Below the pieces are notes generated by a model. That model saw nothing but the letters and a program-made list of their open reading frames with translations, was not told where the DNA came from and ran no database searches. The position numbers and the translations under genes are program-made. Source: RI-153 sp963721725 (GTDB lineage: Bacteria; Chloroflexota; Anaerolineae; Caldilineales; Caldilineaceae). Taken from it: 64,000 nucleotides of DNA. This document shows positions 44,581 through 54,632 of the stretch, in pieces. Position 1 is the stretch's first letter. The number at the start of each line of letters is the position of its first letter. Where the stretch lies: NCBI GenBank assembly GCA_963721725.1, contig CAVRLX010000017.1:199337-263336 (forward strand), given 5' to 3'.

Positions 44581-45612
44581 TTAGTTGGTATTTTTCATCA
44601 TGGGGTCCAGCGCATCGCGCAGGCCGTCACCGATGAGGTAGAGCGCCAACACGGTCAACGTAATCAAGAGGCCAGGCGCAACCAGCAAATGCAGGGCGAC
44701 AAAGGCCCCTGTCTGTGGATCGCGCAGAAAGATCAGGTTGTTGGCCCGGTTCAACATACTGCCCCACGTGGCATCGGGTGGCTGCACCCCCAACCCCAAA
44801 AAGCTCAGTGCCGACTCCACCAGAATCAGGACGCCGATATCAATGGCGGCATTGACGATAATAATGGGCAGGCTGTTGGGGATCACATGTTGCAGCATAA
44901 TACGCAGATTGCTCACGCCGATGGAGCGCGCCGCCAATACAAAATCGAGTTCGCGCACCTTGAAGACATTGCCGCGGATCAGGCGCGCCGTGCCAAACCA
45001 GCCAAGCAGCCCCAGGAAGAGCATCAATGTCATGGGTTTGGGCTTGAAAATGGCGGTGATGATAATCAGCAAATAGATGCCGGGGATGGAGACCAGCGTG
45101 TTGATCAGCCACATGATCATATCATCCACCATGCCGCCGAAAAAGCCGGCAATCGCGCCCACGCTGACGCCCACGACCAGCGTAATCGCCGCTGCGGCAA
45201 AGGCAATGCCCAGGCTCACCCGTCCGCCATAAAGCAGGCGTGCAAACTGATCCCGGCCCAGTTGGTCGGTGCCGAGCCAATGGGTAACACCGTTGGCTTT
45301 GCCCAACATGGTGGGGGCCGTCACGGGATCCATGCCCAGAATCCATTGAATATAGGGTCCGATATAAGGTTGCGCAAAGGCATTGCTGGGGTTAGTGGCA
45401 TTGGGGCCAACGCCCACCAGAAGTTCGGTGAGGGCCGGGGCCAGCAACGAAAGCATCCCCAGCACAAACAAAAAGGTAAGTGCAATCAGGGTCATTTTAT
45501 CACGGCGCAAGCTGCGCAACGCCATGCCCCAGAAGGTCTGTGGTTTGCGCTTTAGCTGTGGCTCGGCGGCAAGTGCGACTAAATCGGCTGTAGTGGCTTG
45601 TTGTACCGACAT
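44581..45612 (-). CDS. Oligopeptide ABC permease (OppC/DppC type), second system
   Basis: A 343-residue permease with six helices. The first is in LRRDKMTLIALTFLFVLGML; the HWLGTDQLGRDQFARLLYGG motif before helix 2 is typical of the DppC branch; the EAA-type loop is VLAARSIGVSNLRIMLQHVI. Start ATG 45612 behind GAAGGA. It follows the DppB-type gene with 19 bp between. No ATPase genes follow; a terminator does. Confidence 0.93.
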   Translation of the reverse strand: MSVQQATTADLVALAAEPQLKRKPQTFWGMALRSLRRDKMTLIALTFLFVLGMLSLLAPALTELLVGVGPNATNPSNAFAQPYIGPYIQWILGMDPVTAPTMLGKANGVTHWLGTDQLGRDQFARLLYGGRVSLGIAFAAAAITLVVGVSVGAIAGFFGGMVDDMIMWLINTLVSIPGIYLLIIITAIFKPKPMTLMLFLGLLGWFGTARLIRGNVFKVRELDFVLAARSIGVSNLRIMLQHVIPNSLPIIIVNAAIDIGVLILVESALSFLGLGVQPPDATWGSMLNRANNLIFLRDPQTGAFVALHLLVAPGLLITLTVLALYLIGDGLRDALDPMMKNTN

Positions 45613-45631
45613 AATAATTTTTCCTTCTCGA

Positions 45632-46696
45632 TTAGGATAACCGCACGCGTGGATCCACAAGCCCATAAAAGATATCCGATAAAAGATTGCCCACAATCGT
45701 GAGCACAGAGAAGAACATCACTGTGCCCAGCACAGTGGGATAATCGCGCTGCACAGCGGCGTTAAAGGCCAGCCGCCCCATGCCCGGCCACGCAAAGATC
45801 GTTTCGGTGATCACAGCGCCCGTGAGTACGCCGGCAATGGATGGTCCCAGCAGCGTCATCAGCGGAACCAGGGCGTTGCGGGTGGCGTGGATAAACCAAA
45901 CGCTGCCATTGGGCAGCCCTTTGGCTTTGGCCGTGCGGATGTAATCGGTACGGATCACTTCGAGGGTTTCGGTGCGCATAAATCGGCTCATACCGGCGAT
46001 GTTGCCAAAGGCGAGGATAATCGTGGGCAAGATTAGATGGTGCAGCCGGTCGAGCAGATTAAACTCGCTGGTCAACGAAACCTGTTGTCGCCCGCCTGTG
46101 GGCAACCAGCCCAGATAGACGCCGAAGAAAAAGATACACATCAGCCCCAGCCAGAAGATCGGCACAGCGTTGCCCACCACAGCCAAAATCCGCACAACAT
46201 TGTCGAAAATCGAGCCTTGATAGACGGCGCTAAGCACCCCCAACGGAACGCCAAGCACAATCGCCAGCAACAAGGCAGCCATCCCCAATTCCAACGTGGC
46301 AGGCATGCGCTCGCGGATCCGATCCCACACGGGCTGTTTAGTCTCCACACTGGTTCCCAAGTTGCCGCGCAGAATGCCACCGCCCGTGTCACACAGGGTA
46401 AAGTTAATCCCGCCCATGTAATTACAATCCACTGTATCGCTGGAAAACTCGGCCACTGCATCGCCGGGGCGGATCGAAAAGCCTGTAAACCAGCGGATAT
46501 ACTGAATCGGCAACCCTTGGTCCAATCCCAGTTGACGTCGCATAACTTCGCGCGTCTCTTGTGTGATCCTGGGATCAAACGTGCGGATCAGAACCGGATC
46601 GCCGGGAGTCGAGTTAACCAGCAAAAAAGCGATGACACTGACACCCAGCAAAGTAGGGATCGCCTGCAACAAACGGCGCAACACATATCGGGTCAC
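45632..46696 (-). CDS. Oligopeptide ABC permease (OppB/DppB type), second system
   Basis: A 354-residue permease. The N-terminal YVLRRLLQAIPTLLGVSVIA is the DppB signature, and the EAA loop is RTAKAKGLPNGSVWFIHATR. It lies 198 bp downstream of a binding-protein gene and pairs with the permease at 44581. The ATPases presumably come from elsewhere, such as 36.9-38.9 kb. Confidence 0.93.
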   Translation of the reverse strand: MTRYVLRRLLQAIPTLLGVSVIAFLLVNSTPGDPVLIRTFDPRITQETREVMRRQLGLDQGLPIQYIRWFTGFSIRPGDAVAEFSSDTVDCNYMGGINFTLCDTGGGILRGNLGTSVETKQPVWDRIRERMPATLELGMAALLLAIVLGVPLGVLSAVYQGSIFDNVVRILAVVGNAVPIFWLGLMCIFFFGVYLGWLPTGGRQQVSLTSEFNLLDRLHHLILPTIILAFGNIAGMSRFMRTETLEVIRTDYIRTAKAKGLPNGSVWFIHATRNALVPLMTLLGPSIAGVLTGAVITETIFAWPGMGRLAFNAAVQRDYPTVLGTVMFFSVLTIVGNLLSDIFYGLVDPRVRLS

Positions 46697-46832
46697 AGTA
46701 AGCCTCCGTGATGGAGATTATCTCCGGCAAGCAGCCAAGAATAAGGGTTATGTAAGCATAAAGCCATATGGAATAACAAAAAAGTGTTCCACTGCCCAAT
46801 TTGGGAAAGCGAGACAAAAGAAGGGGAGTAAA

Positions 46833-46847
46833 GAGCCGGTCTGGCTC
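46833..46847 (-). terminator. Weak hairpin after binding protein 1
   Basis: GAGCC/GGCTC 5-bp stem followed on the minus strand by CTTTACT, 48 bp after the stop at 46895. It may attenuate transcription into the permease genes. Confidence 0.4.
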
Positions 46848-46894
46848 CCTACCCCCCTCACTTTGCACGTTGAGATTAGCCCACATGGGCGGAC

Positions 46895-48634
46895 TTATTC
46901 AGCCGTGCGTGACCACTGTTCCATGTTGTGATAGAAGCTCCACGGTCCCGGCTCAATGCCCTGCCAATTGTTGGTGTAGCCGATGTTGCTAATGCGCCCC
47001 CGCACAAAGACATAGGGCACTTCGTCATACATGATCTGCTGGACTTCTTTGTAGAACGGCGCGCGTTCTGCGGGATCGCAGCCCGGCACAGTCACACCCT
47101 GGGTCAGCAACTCTTCGACGCGGTCGTTGGCAAAACTACCTGAATTGAAGCCACTGCCCGGCACGTCATATTCACGCCGCCAGAAGGCATCGTCGTTGGG
47201 ATCTGCCCCTAGCCCGGTCCAGCCGATGATGATCATATCAAAGGTCTGGGCGTCCATGGCTTCCAACAGCGTGCCAAACTCAATGGCCTCGAAGTTGATG
47301 TTAAAGCCCAGATTGCCCAATTGATCCTGCACCAGCGCGCCCAGATCCTCGCGGGTGGTGTTGCCCGCATTGGTGATCAGGTTCAAGTTCATCACCACGC
47401 CATCTTTTTCGCGCACACCATCACCGTCGCTGTCCACCCAGCCAGCCTCTTCCAAGAGTTGCATCGCCATCTCTGGGTCATACGGATAGGGCGTCAAATC
47501 GTTGTTGTAGGCCCATTCAATCGCGGGCAACACGTTGGACGCCATGCGATAGCCCTGGCCCAGATAGACCTGATCGATAATCGAGTCGTAATCCAGCCCA
47601 TAGGCAATGGCCTGACGCACCGCTTTATCACCCAACACAGGGTGCGGATCTTGCTCCACGGGGTTGCCGCTCTCATCCAAACCGGGGAGCGGGTTCGCCG
47701 GGTTTGCCAGATTCAGAGCGATATAGTCGTAGCCGTCATCTTCATATTTATAGATGCTCAGATTAGGATCAAGTTCCACCGTGGTGAGTTGTTCGGGCTG
47801 AAGGCCAACCATGTTGACTTCGCCCGTCTGCAACTGCGCCAAACGCGCACCCGCATCGGGGACTTCTTTGTAGATCCATCCCTCTATATTGGTGGCGCTT
47901 TTGAAGTAGTCGGGGTTGCCCAGAGTGGTCACGCGCTCGTCGCGCACCCATTCGTTAAAGATCACGGGGCCAGCACTGACACTGGGGGCGTCGTTTTCCG
48001 GGCTGGTCATAATGTCGCTGAAATCTTCCGCATACTTATGGCTGGGCAACAAGGGCTGGCCCAACTGGCCCAACGAATCACACTGTACCTTGTTGTAGGT
48101 GATGACCACGGTCTGCGGGTCGGGGACTTCGATGCTGGAAATAGAATCCCAGAAGTATTTGCGTGGGCTTTCCACCCCTTCGGCGTTGATGGCATCAAAA
48201 GTGAACTTGAAGTCGTTGCCGTCCACCACTTCGCCGTCACTCCACAGGACGTCATCACGCAAGGTGAAGGTCCACACCAGACCGTCGTCGGAGACTTCCC
48301 AACTCTCGGCCAATTCGGTGGGAACGAACTCACCACTGAAGGCATCCTGGCCGATGAGCGATGGGTACAGCTTGCTGTTAACATCGGAACTGTTGGTTCC
48401 TGAAGCCAGGACAGGATTCAAAATCGAGGGGTCGTCGCTGCTGCCTTCAATAAAGATACCGCCGGGGGTTGTGGCAGCGGCAGGTTGCTCGGCGCCTGTG
48501 CCCTGTTCGCCCGTGGTCGCGGGCGCTTCCGGTTGGCCGGTGGTCGGCGCAATCGGCTGCGGCTGCGGACACGCCGCCAATAGCATTGAGGCAATCAGGA
48601 GCAGCGCCAAAATTGCAAATCGTTTTTGTTTCAT
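46895..48634 (-). CDS. Family 5 oligopeptide-binding lipoprotein 1
   Basis: A 579-residue binding protein with lipoprotein signal (ASMLLAAC, Cys21) and Pro/Thr/Glu-rich linker. Family 5 segments come in canonical order: LAESWEVSDDGLVWTFTLRD, DDVLWSDGEVVDGNDFKFTF, then DKAVRQAIAYGLDYDSIIDQ and LGQGYRMASNVLPAIEWAY, ending with the usual VPYVFVRGRI. It is a very close paralogue of the next gene upstream and is the first gene before the permease pair, so it probably serves that transporter. RBS GGAGGA-like before ATG 48634. Confidence 0.93.
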   Translation of the reverse strand: MKQKRFAILALLLIASMLLAACPQPQPIAPTTGQPEAPATTGEQGTGAEQPAAATTPGGIFIEGSSDDPSILNPVLASGTNSSDVNSKLYPSLIGQDAFSGEFVPTELAESWEVSDDGLVWTFTLRDDVLWSDGEVVDGNDFKFTFDAINAEGVESPRKYFWDSISSIEVPDPQTVVITYNKVQCDSLGQLGQPLLPSHKYAEDFSDIMTSPENDAPSVSAGPVIFNEWVRDERVTTLGNPDYFKSATNIEGWIYKEVPDAGARLAQLQTGEVNMVGLQPEQLTTVELDPNLSIYKYEDDGYDYIALNLANPANPLPGLDESGNPVEQDPHPVLGDKAVRQAIAYGLDYDSIIDQVYLGQGYRMASNVLPAIEWAYNNDLTPYPYDPEMAMQLLEEAGWVDSDGDGVREKDGVVMNLNLITNAGNTTREDLGALVQDQLGNLGFNINFEAIEFGTLLEAMDAQTFDMIIIGWTGLGADPNDDAFWRREYDVPGSGFNSGSFANDRVEELLTQGVTVPGCDPAERAPFYKEVQQIMYDEVPYVFVRGRISNIGYTNNWQGIEPGPWSFYHNMEQWSRTAE

Positions 48635-48711
48635 GCTGTATCCTCCATTGGATTCAGATAGGCGTATGCCTGGGGGAATAGTAAGTGCCTAAACGGGTTT
48701 AACCACAAAAT

Positions 48712-48740
48712 AGCGTAGCACCTTACGACACGGCTGTCAA
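48712..48740 (-). promoter_or_regulatory. Promoter of binding protein 1
   Basis: Minus strand TTGACA (48740-48735), 17-nt spacer ending TGC, TACGCT (48717-48712). Confidence 0.72.
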
Positions 48741-48810
48741 TTTTTGTCGTTTTAGGACCTATCGCCATTTTGTTCGCGACGATGGGTATAATCTACGGAG
48801 AAACAATAAA

Positions 48811-48860
48811 ACAACTGGCGGGGAACTAGCTCACAACAGAGCCAGTTCCCCGCCAGTTGT
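48811..48860 (-). terminator. Terminator after binding protein 2
   Basis: A 16-bp perfect outer stem (48811-48826 with 48845-48860) continues inward, and is followed on the minus strand by TTTTATTG. It isolates the two binding-protein genes. Confidence 0.85.
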
Positions 48861-48929
48861 TATCCTCTTGAATTCACTTGAATTTAGACAACTATCACGT
48901 CATCGCAATCTACAGGCCCACTTCCATCT

Positions 48930-50667
48930 TTACGGAACCAGCGACCATTGTTCCAAGTTGTGATAGAAGCTCCACGGGCCGGCATCAATGCCCTGCCATT
49001 TGCTAGAATAGCCAATGTTGCTCACACGTCCGCGCACGAAGACATAGGGAACTTCTTCGTGGATGATCTCTTGGATCTCTTTATACATGGGTGCCCGCGC
49101 TTCGGGATCACAGCCAGGCGTGGAAACGCCGGATTTTAACAATTCGTTGACGCGCTCGTTGTTGAAGCTGACAAAGTTGAAACCGCTGCCCGGTGCATCA
49201 AACTCGCTGCGCCAGAAGACATCATCGTTGGGATCAGCACCCAGGCCCGTCCAACCGATGATCACCATGTCATAGGTCTGCGCCAGCATCTGTTCAATCA
49301 TGGTGCCAAATTCAATTGCCTCGAAGTTGACACGAATGCCAATGCCACCAAGTTGATCTTGCACCAACGCACCCAGATCTTCGCGGGTGGTGTTGCCAGC
49401 ATTGGTCATCAGCCCCAGTTCCAGCACGACGCCATCCTTCTCGCGCACGCCGTCGCCGTCGCTGTCCACCCAGCCAGCCTCTTCCAAGATCTGCATTGCC
49501 ATCTCAGCATCATAGGCATAGGGCTGGATCGCATCGTTGTAGGCCCATTCAATCGCAGGCAGCACATTGGCCCCCATGGTGTAACCCTGGCCCAAGTAGA
49601 CCTGATCGATAATGGTCTGATAGTCGAGGGCGTGGGCAATCGCCTTGCGCACGGCTTTATCGCTCAAAATTGGGTGCGGCTCTTGCTCAATGAGGTTACC
49701 ATCTTCATCAAGGCCGGGCTGCGGATTGGCCGGATCGGCAAGATTCAAGCCAATGTAATCATAGCCATCATCTTGATACTTATAGATAGATAGATTCGGG
49801 TCCAGCTCAACCGTAGTTAACTGTTCCGGTTGCAGATCGATATAACTGACTTCGCCAGTCTGAAGTTGCGCCAAACGGCCACCGGCATCGGGGATCTCTT
49901 TGTAGATCCAGCCATCCATGTACGGTGCGCCCTTGAAATATTCGAGATCGCCCAAGGTGGTCACACGGTCGTCACGAATCCAGTCGTTGAAAACCAGCGG
50001 GCCAGAAGTCACCGTGGGCGCTTCATTTTCCGGGCTGGTCATCACATCACTAAAATCAGCCGCGTAGAGATGGCTGGGGAGAATGCCCAAGACCCAGGTT
50101 GGTCAACCCATCACACTTTACATCGGAGAAAGTGACGACAATGGTCTGTGCGTCTGGGGTTTCGATGCTGGTGATCAGCTCGACATTGTTTTTGCGCGGG
50201 GTTTCCACCAATTCGCTGGCAATCGCATCGTAGGTGAATTTGAAATCTGCGGCGTCAACCTGCTCGCCGTCGCTCCAAAAAACATCATCGCGCAGCGTAA
50301 AGGTCCACACCAGACCATCGTCCGAAACTTCCCAGCTTTCCGCCAGTTCCGTGGGGACAAGTTCACCGCTAAACGCATCCTGGCCGATGAGCACAGGATA
50401 GAGCTTGCTGTACACGTCCGAGCTATTGGTCCCTGATCCCAAAATTGGATTCAGAATCGAGGGATCGTCACTGGTTCCTTGCACAAAAACGCCGCCGGCT
50501 TCAGCCGGGGCCATGGCGGGAGCCTCCGTGCTCTCCTCGGTGGTGGCGCTGCCGCCATCGCTGGCCGCCGGGCCACCGGGCATCATCGGCACTGGTTGCG
50601 GACAGGCTGCCAACAGCAACGATGTGATCAGCAGCGCCGCCAGAATTGCAAACCGCTTTGATATCAT
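48930..50667 (-). CDS. Family 5 oligopeptide-binding lipoprotein 2 (frameshifted)
   Basis: A paralogue of the gene at 46895, about 578 residues after removing one G in the run 50086-50088. The first frame has the lipoprotein signal (TSLLLAAC) and LAESWEVSDDGLVWTFTLRD. The second continues with ILPSHLYAADFSDVMTSPEN and the C-terminal lobe (DKAVRKAIAHALDYQTIIDQ). The break is between VKCDGLTNLG and LGILPSH, exactly where the paralogue reads on without gap. Uncorrected, the product would be a truncated, non-functional lipoprotein. RBS GGAGGAA. It has its own promoter and terminator. Confidence 0.9.
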
Positions 50668-50799
50668 GCTAGTTCCTCCATGAGTAAGATTGATGGGTGG
50701 GCACTTGATCGCCCAGGGGAAAATAAACATAAAGTTGACATGGTCAGGAAAAAACGAGGGTAGATCTCTTTGCCAGACCAGAGTATCGACAGTAGGCGA

Positions 50800-50828
50800 A
50801 TAGTAGCATTTGCGTCAGATCCTGTCAA
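50800..50828 (-). promoter_or_regulatory. Promoter of binding protein 2
   Basis: Minus strand TTGACA (50828-50823), 17-nt spacer ending TGC, TACTAT (50805-50800). Nearly identical in layout to the promoter at 44427-44455. Confidence 0.75.
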
Positions 50829-50848
50829 TCAAACTCAAAGCGTCAAAG

Positions 50849-50930
50849 CACGGGGATCAATCCCCGTTCTACAGAGCAGCGCCCCATGAATGGGGCTTGT
50901 GACACCTGCCCGTAGCCCCATTCATGGGGC
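50849..50930. repeat. Cluster of small palindromes (REP-like)
   Basis: Contains the palindrome ACGGGGATCAATCCCCGT near 50850-50868, and two inverted copies of the 17-nt GCCCCATGAATGGGGCT (50881-50897 and 50914-50930). Each copy is itself nearly palindromic, so hairpin or cruciform forms are both possible. It lies just beyond the M42 peptidase gene. Confidence 0.65.
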
Positions 50931-50962
50931 ACTGCTGCTAGCCGGGAGTCTTTAGCTCTCGG

Positions 50963-51995
50963 CTAACGGGTGACATAGGCGCACAACCAGCGGGTCAGCG
51001 CTTCAATGTCGGCCATGTGGCCGGTTTCAAACGGCGTGTGGGTATCAGCGCGTGGGGAAGGCGACCAGGGCGGCGGGGATGTCGGCCTTCATCATGGCGA
51101 TGCCGTCGCTGCCAAACGAGCCAAAGATGGCGTGCTGAATGGGAATGTTGGCGGCAGCAGCCGTCTTTTCCAGTTGCGCGGTAAGGGCGTGATCATAATG
51201 AACCTGGGCATCTTTGTGGACTAGCACAGGTCCGCTCCCCAGGCGCAGCGGCATCATGCTTTCGCTGACGCCGGGAATGTCGCCGGCCAGCCCCACCTCC
51301 ACGGCAATGGCCGCGTCAAAGCGTTCGTGCGCCGCCAGCGCCGATGCGCCCACCAGCCCGATCTCCTCTTGCACAGTACAGGCCAGGGTGAGTTGACAGG
51401 TCAGAGTCTCGACAGGCACACGGCGCAAGACCTCGGTGAGCACGGCCAGCGGCACCCGGTCATCCAGCGCCTTGCCCACCACATGCGGGCCAAACTTTTC
51501 TGTGGTCGCATCCCAGATCACCCGTGTGCCGGGGGTGACGCCACGTGCCAGCAGTTCTTCGCGGCTGAGGCCGGTGTCCACCCAGAAGTCGTCCCAGGTC
51601 AACTCGCGCGGTTCGCCAGTCGCCAGTGTCGCCATGTGGCCGGTGACCGCGGCGATCACGCCGGGGAGGATGCCAGAGCGGGCCAAGACGCGCACACGCT
51701 GGCCGATGGTAAAGCCATTGCGAAAGCTGGTGGTGCGGGTCCAGGCCTGTCCATTCGCCAGCCACAGAAAGCCGCGGCGGTCGATGGCGCGCACAAGATA
51801 GCAGAGTTCGTCGGCATGGGCCACCAACGCCACTTTGCGCCCGGTGCCGCCGACGCGCCCCAGCACATTGCCAATCGCCGTGCGTTCGGTCTGCGCGCCG
51901 CCCTCTTGCCAGAGCTTTTCAACCGCATCTAACACTTCGCCTTCCTGCCCCACCGGCCCGGTCAGTTCGGTGAGGGTTTTGATCAGTTCGTACAT
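50963..51995 (-). CDS. M42-family aminopeptidase 1 (C-terminal frameshift)
   Basis: A cytosolic metallo-aminopeptidase of about 343 residues. Family motifs: VALVAHADELCYLV (first metal His/Asp), HVVGKALDDRVPLAV (bridging Asp), CTVQEEIGLVGA (catalytic Glu and metal Glu), AVEVGLAGDIP (metal Asp). Frame one stops at 51045 right after AFPTR. Removing one base (complement of C51046) continues as YTHTPFETGHMADIEALTRW to a stop at 50963, restoring the last metal-binding His. As given, the enzyme lacks it. Start ATG 51995 behind GGAG. It is directly downstream of a second M42 gene. Confidence 0.88.
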
Positions 51996-52018
51996 GGTTT
52001 GGTCTCCAAAGATGATGG

Positions 52019-52074
52019 GTAGTGCGTAGTGCGTATTCCGTATCTCAGAACACGGAATACGCACTACGCACTAC
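52019..52074. repeat. 23-bp perfect inverted repeat
   Basis: Arms 52019-52041 and 52052-52074, 10-nt loop. Each arm holds a tandem 7-mer (GTAGTGC twice). It fills the gap between the two M42 genes and ends one base before the stop region of the upstream one. Confidence 0.78.
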
Positions 52075-52075
52075 G

Positions 52076-53134
52076 TTATGGTCTAAAATCCTCATCCCCG
52101 CCCAAGCCCACGGCAAAGGCGGCCAGCAGATCAGCGGCGCGGTCAATATCGTCCAAGGCGATGGTCTCTACGGCGCTGTGCATATAGCGGTTGGGAATGC
52201 CGATCAGCCCGGTGGCAACGCCGGCGCGTGAAAGCTGGATAGCGTTGGCGTCGGTTCCCGTGCCGCGACCATGGGCCGCCACTTGATAGCCGATCCCGGC
52301 GCTCTGCGCTGTGGAGATCAGCCTGTCATAAACGCGTGGGTTGACATTAGGGCCACGCTCGATGACAGGGCCGCCGCCCAGTTTCAGATCGCCCTGTTGG
52401 GTTTTGTCCATCGTCGGGCAGTCGGTGGCGTGGGTCACATCCACGGCAATGCCGATGGTCGGCGCTACGCCATAGGTGCTGGTGATGGCCCCGCGCAGCC
52501 CGATCTCCTCTTGCACGGTGGAGACGGCAAAAAGGGCGCAGGTTAGCCCCTGCTCGGCAGCGCGGCGCAGTGCCTCGATCACCACCCACAACCCGGTGAT
52601 GTTGTCCATGCCGGGCGCGTTGGCAAGACCATTGCGCATCTCCTGATAGCCCAATTCCAACGTCACGGGATCGCCAATCCGCACCACGCTGGCAGCGTCG
52701 GCTCTGTCGGTTGCGCCGATATCCAGCCACATTTCTTCAAGCTTCACCACTTTTTTGCGCTCTTCTTCGTTGAGCAAGTGAATGGGCTTGCGCGCAATCA
52801 CGGCAGGCACAGGACCGCCGGCGGTCCACACGGTCATGCGCTGGCCGATGAGTTGTTGCGGGTCCCAGCCACCGATGGGCTTAGTATAAAGAAAGCCTTT
52901 GTCATCAATATAGGTGACCACGAGGCCGATCTGATCACAGTGACCGGCCAGCAACAGACGCTGCGGCGCGTCCACATGGCTACCCACAATCACGTTGCCG
53001 TGGAGATCGGTGGTCACGTCGTCGGCAAAGCTGGCGACATAGTCGCGCACCACTTGCTGCACCGGCTGTTCATAGCCCGACGGGCGCGGCGCAGCTAATA
53101 GATCTTTCAAAAATTGCTTGGGGGTGGAGTCCAC
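52076..53134 (-). CDS. M42-family aminopeptidase 2
   Basis: A 352-residue metallo-aminopeptidase, normal for the family. Metal and catalytic motifs are complete: LLLAGHCDQIGLVV, NAPGMDNITGLW, STVQEEIGLRGA, AVDVTHATDCP and the final NRYMHSAVET. The GTG at 53134 is preferred as start because AAAGGA lies 6 nt before it. The upstream ATG at 53152 has no ribosome-binding site. Its place next to oligopeptide importers suggests it trims imported peptides. Confidence 0.92.
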   Translation of the reverse strand: MDSTPKQFLKDLLAAPRPSGYEQPVQQVVRDYVASFADDVTTDLHGNVIVGSHVDAPQRLLLAGHCDQIGLVVTYIDDKGFLYTKPIGGWDPQQLIGQRMTVWTAGGPVPAVIARKPIHLLNEEERKKVVKLEEMWLDIGATDRADAASVVRIGDPVTLELGYQEMRNGLANAPGMDNITGLWVVIEALRRAAEQGLTCALFAVSTVQEEIGLRGAITSTYGVAPTIGIAVDVTHATDCPTMDKTQQGDLKLGGGPVIERGPNVNPRVYDRLISTAQSAGIGYQVAAHGRGTGTDANAIQLSRAGVATGLIGIPNRYMHSAVETIALDDIDRAADLLAAFAVGLGGDEDFRP

Positions 53135-53425
53135 AATGGGTCCTTTCGTCATGGGGAGGTATACGAAGCAGCGCCACAAAGGAACAGTTTTTGCTCTTTG
53201 AAACATGGCCTTGTGTGCTGCTTCGGGGTGTAACAAGGTGATAGGATGGGTAAAGGGTATTGCGTGTGATTCTTCTGATTGTCCCATTATAACGCATCCG
53301 CTTTTCAGCGCACCCTATGCCGGTATCAGAACGAGGTATAGATGGAGAACGCGGCTTTATCCCCGGTGGCCCAGTCAATTGCCCTAAAACCCACGCCTCT
53401 CTGTCAGCCTTGCGGTAGAGGTACG

Positions 53426-54445
53426 TCAGCGGTCGGATGATCGGGGCCGAAACTGCTCTGCCAGCGCTGCGGCCCATTGCTGATTGGCGTGGATCGTGCG
53501 GCCAGCGTTGTGGGGGGAGTGAACCACATTATCACGCCCTAGCAGAGGATCATCCAAAGGCAGCGGTTCCACGTCGAAGACATCCGCGGCCAGGGCCAGC
53601 TCATCCGCCAGCACGCGAGCGCGCAGGGTGGGCATGTGGCAGATGTTGGCGCGCGTCGCCAGCACAACCAGACAGCCGGTGGGCAGCGCGTGGATATGTT
53701 CGGCAGTCACCAGCCCTTGTGTCGAATCGGTGAGAGGCAGCATCGGCACAAAAATCTCCGCATCCTGTACTAGCCGTTCCAAATGCCACTTGCGCCGCGA
53801 ACCAGCCCGATGAAAGGCAGGCTCCGCCGCGAAGGGGTCCCACACAGCCACATCCGCGCCCAACATGTTGACGAAGCTGGCGTAGCGGCTGCCGATATTG
53901 CCCGCGCCCACAATGCGTATTCGTTTGCCCGCCACTGTGCCGTTGGTAAATCGGCTATCGTCGCCATATTGCTGCCCGCGCTGCCCGGCCAGCCCCATGC
54001 CGTCCGCGGGCGCGTAGTCCCAGGGCGACAGGTCGGTCAGAATGCGATGGTGCATCTGTGGAATTCGGCGCAAACCGCACAGCGTCAGGGCCAGCGCATA
54101 TTCGGCCACACTCTGCCCCCAAAATCCTTCACTGAATTGGCGATAGACCGTCACACCCCTGGACCGCGAACAAGTCCCCGGCGCTGTCACGTAGGCTTCT
54201 TGACAGGCCACTTCCTCCAGAGCCGTGAACTTTTCAACGCAGCGCGCTGTCACGGGCACGCCCAGAACAACCATCCGCGTCACCGGGGCCGATGCGTCCA
54301 CCACCTCCCCCAATGGGCGGGTTTCGTCACCGGCCAAGCGCAGAAACGTCACTGGCCCTTCCGTCTGCCAGCGGGCGTGCAGGGCGTCGGCCACCCACGG
54401 CCAGACCCCATCGAACTTGGGATGGACAACAATCAGACTGGTCAC
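53426..54445 (-). CDS. Second 2-hydroxyacid dehydrogenase family protein
   Basis: A 339-residue protein. The dinucleotide fold has IVGAGNIGSRYASF and a following acidic strand (VAVWDPF). The catalytic set is ATRANICH (Arg), FDVEPLPLDDPLL (Glu) and VVHSPHNAG (His). The substrate domain is divergent from the protein at 9.3 kb, so they are not recent duplicates. The start is the GTG at 54445 behind AAAGGAAAG; the open frame upstream contains no family sequence. Substrate unknown. Confidence 0.85.
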   Translation of the reverse strand: MTSLIVVHPKFDGVWPWVADALHARWQTEGPVTFLRLAGDETRPLGEVVDASAPVTRMVVLGVPVTARCVEKFTALEEVACQEAYVTAPGTCSRSRGVTVYRQFSEGFWGQSVAEYALALTLCGLRRIPQMHHRILTDLSPWDYAPADGMGLAGQRGQQYGDDSRFTNGTVAGKRIRIVGAGNIGSRYASFVNMLGADVAVWDPFAAEPAFHRAGSRRKWHLERLVQDAEIFVPMLPLTDSTQGLVTAEHIHALPTGCLVVLATRANICHMPTLRARVLADELALAADVFDVEPLPLDDPLLGRDNVVHSPHNAGRTIHANQQWAAALAEQFRPRSSDR

Positions 54446-54564
54446 AGCGGCTTTCCTTTCGGTGCAGATGAATTTTCGTGGCAGGGTGAGAAATATCCCA
54501 TTCTTTTCTACCACAAAGAGAGACGTTACGCACTTGCCGCATCGTTACAATTTTTGCAGATTGA

Positions 54565-54593
54565 TTGACAAAGTGTAGGTCATCTGTTAATCT
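54565..54593 (+). promoter_or_regulatory. Promoter of the small secreted protein
   Basis: TTGACA (54565-54570), 17-nt spacer ending in TGT, TAATCT (54588-54593), about 40 bp before the ATG. Confidence 0.7.
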
Positions 54594-54632
54594 AAACTTA
54601 AGTGCTTTACTGTTTTGCCATAGGAGAGAAAG

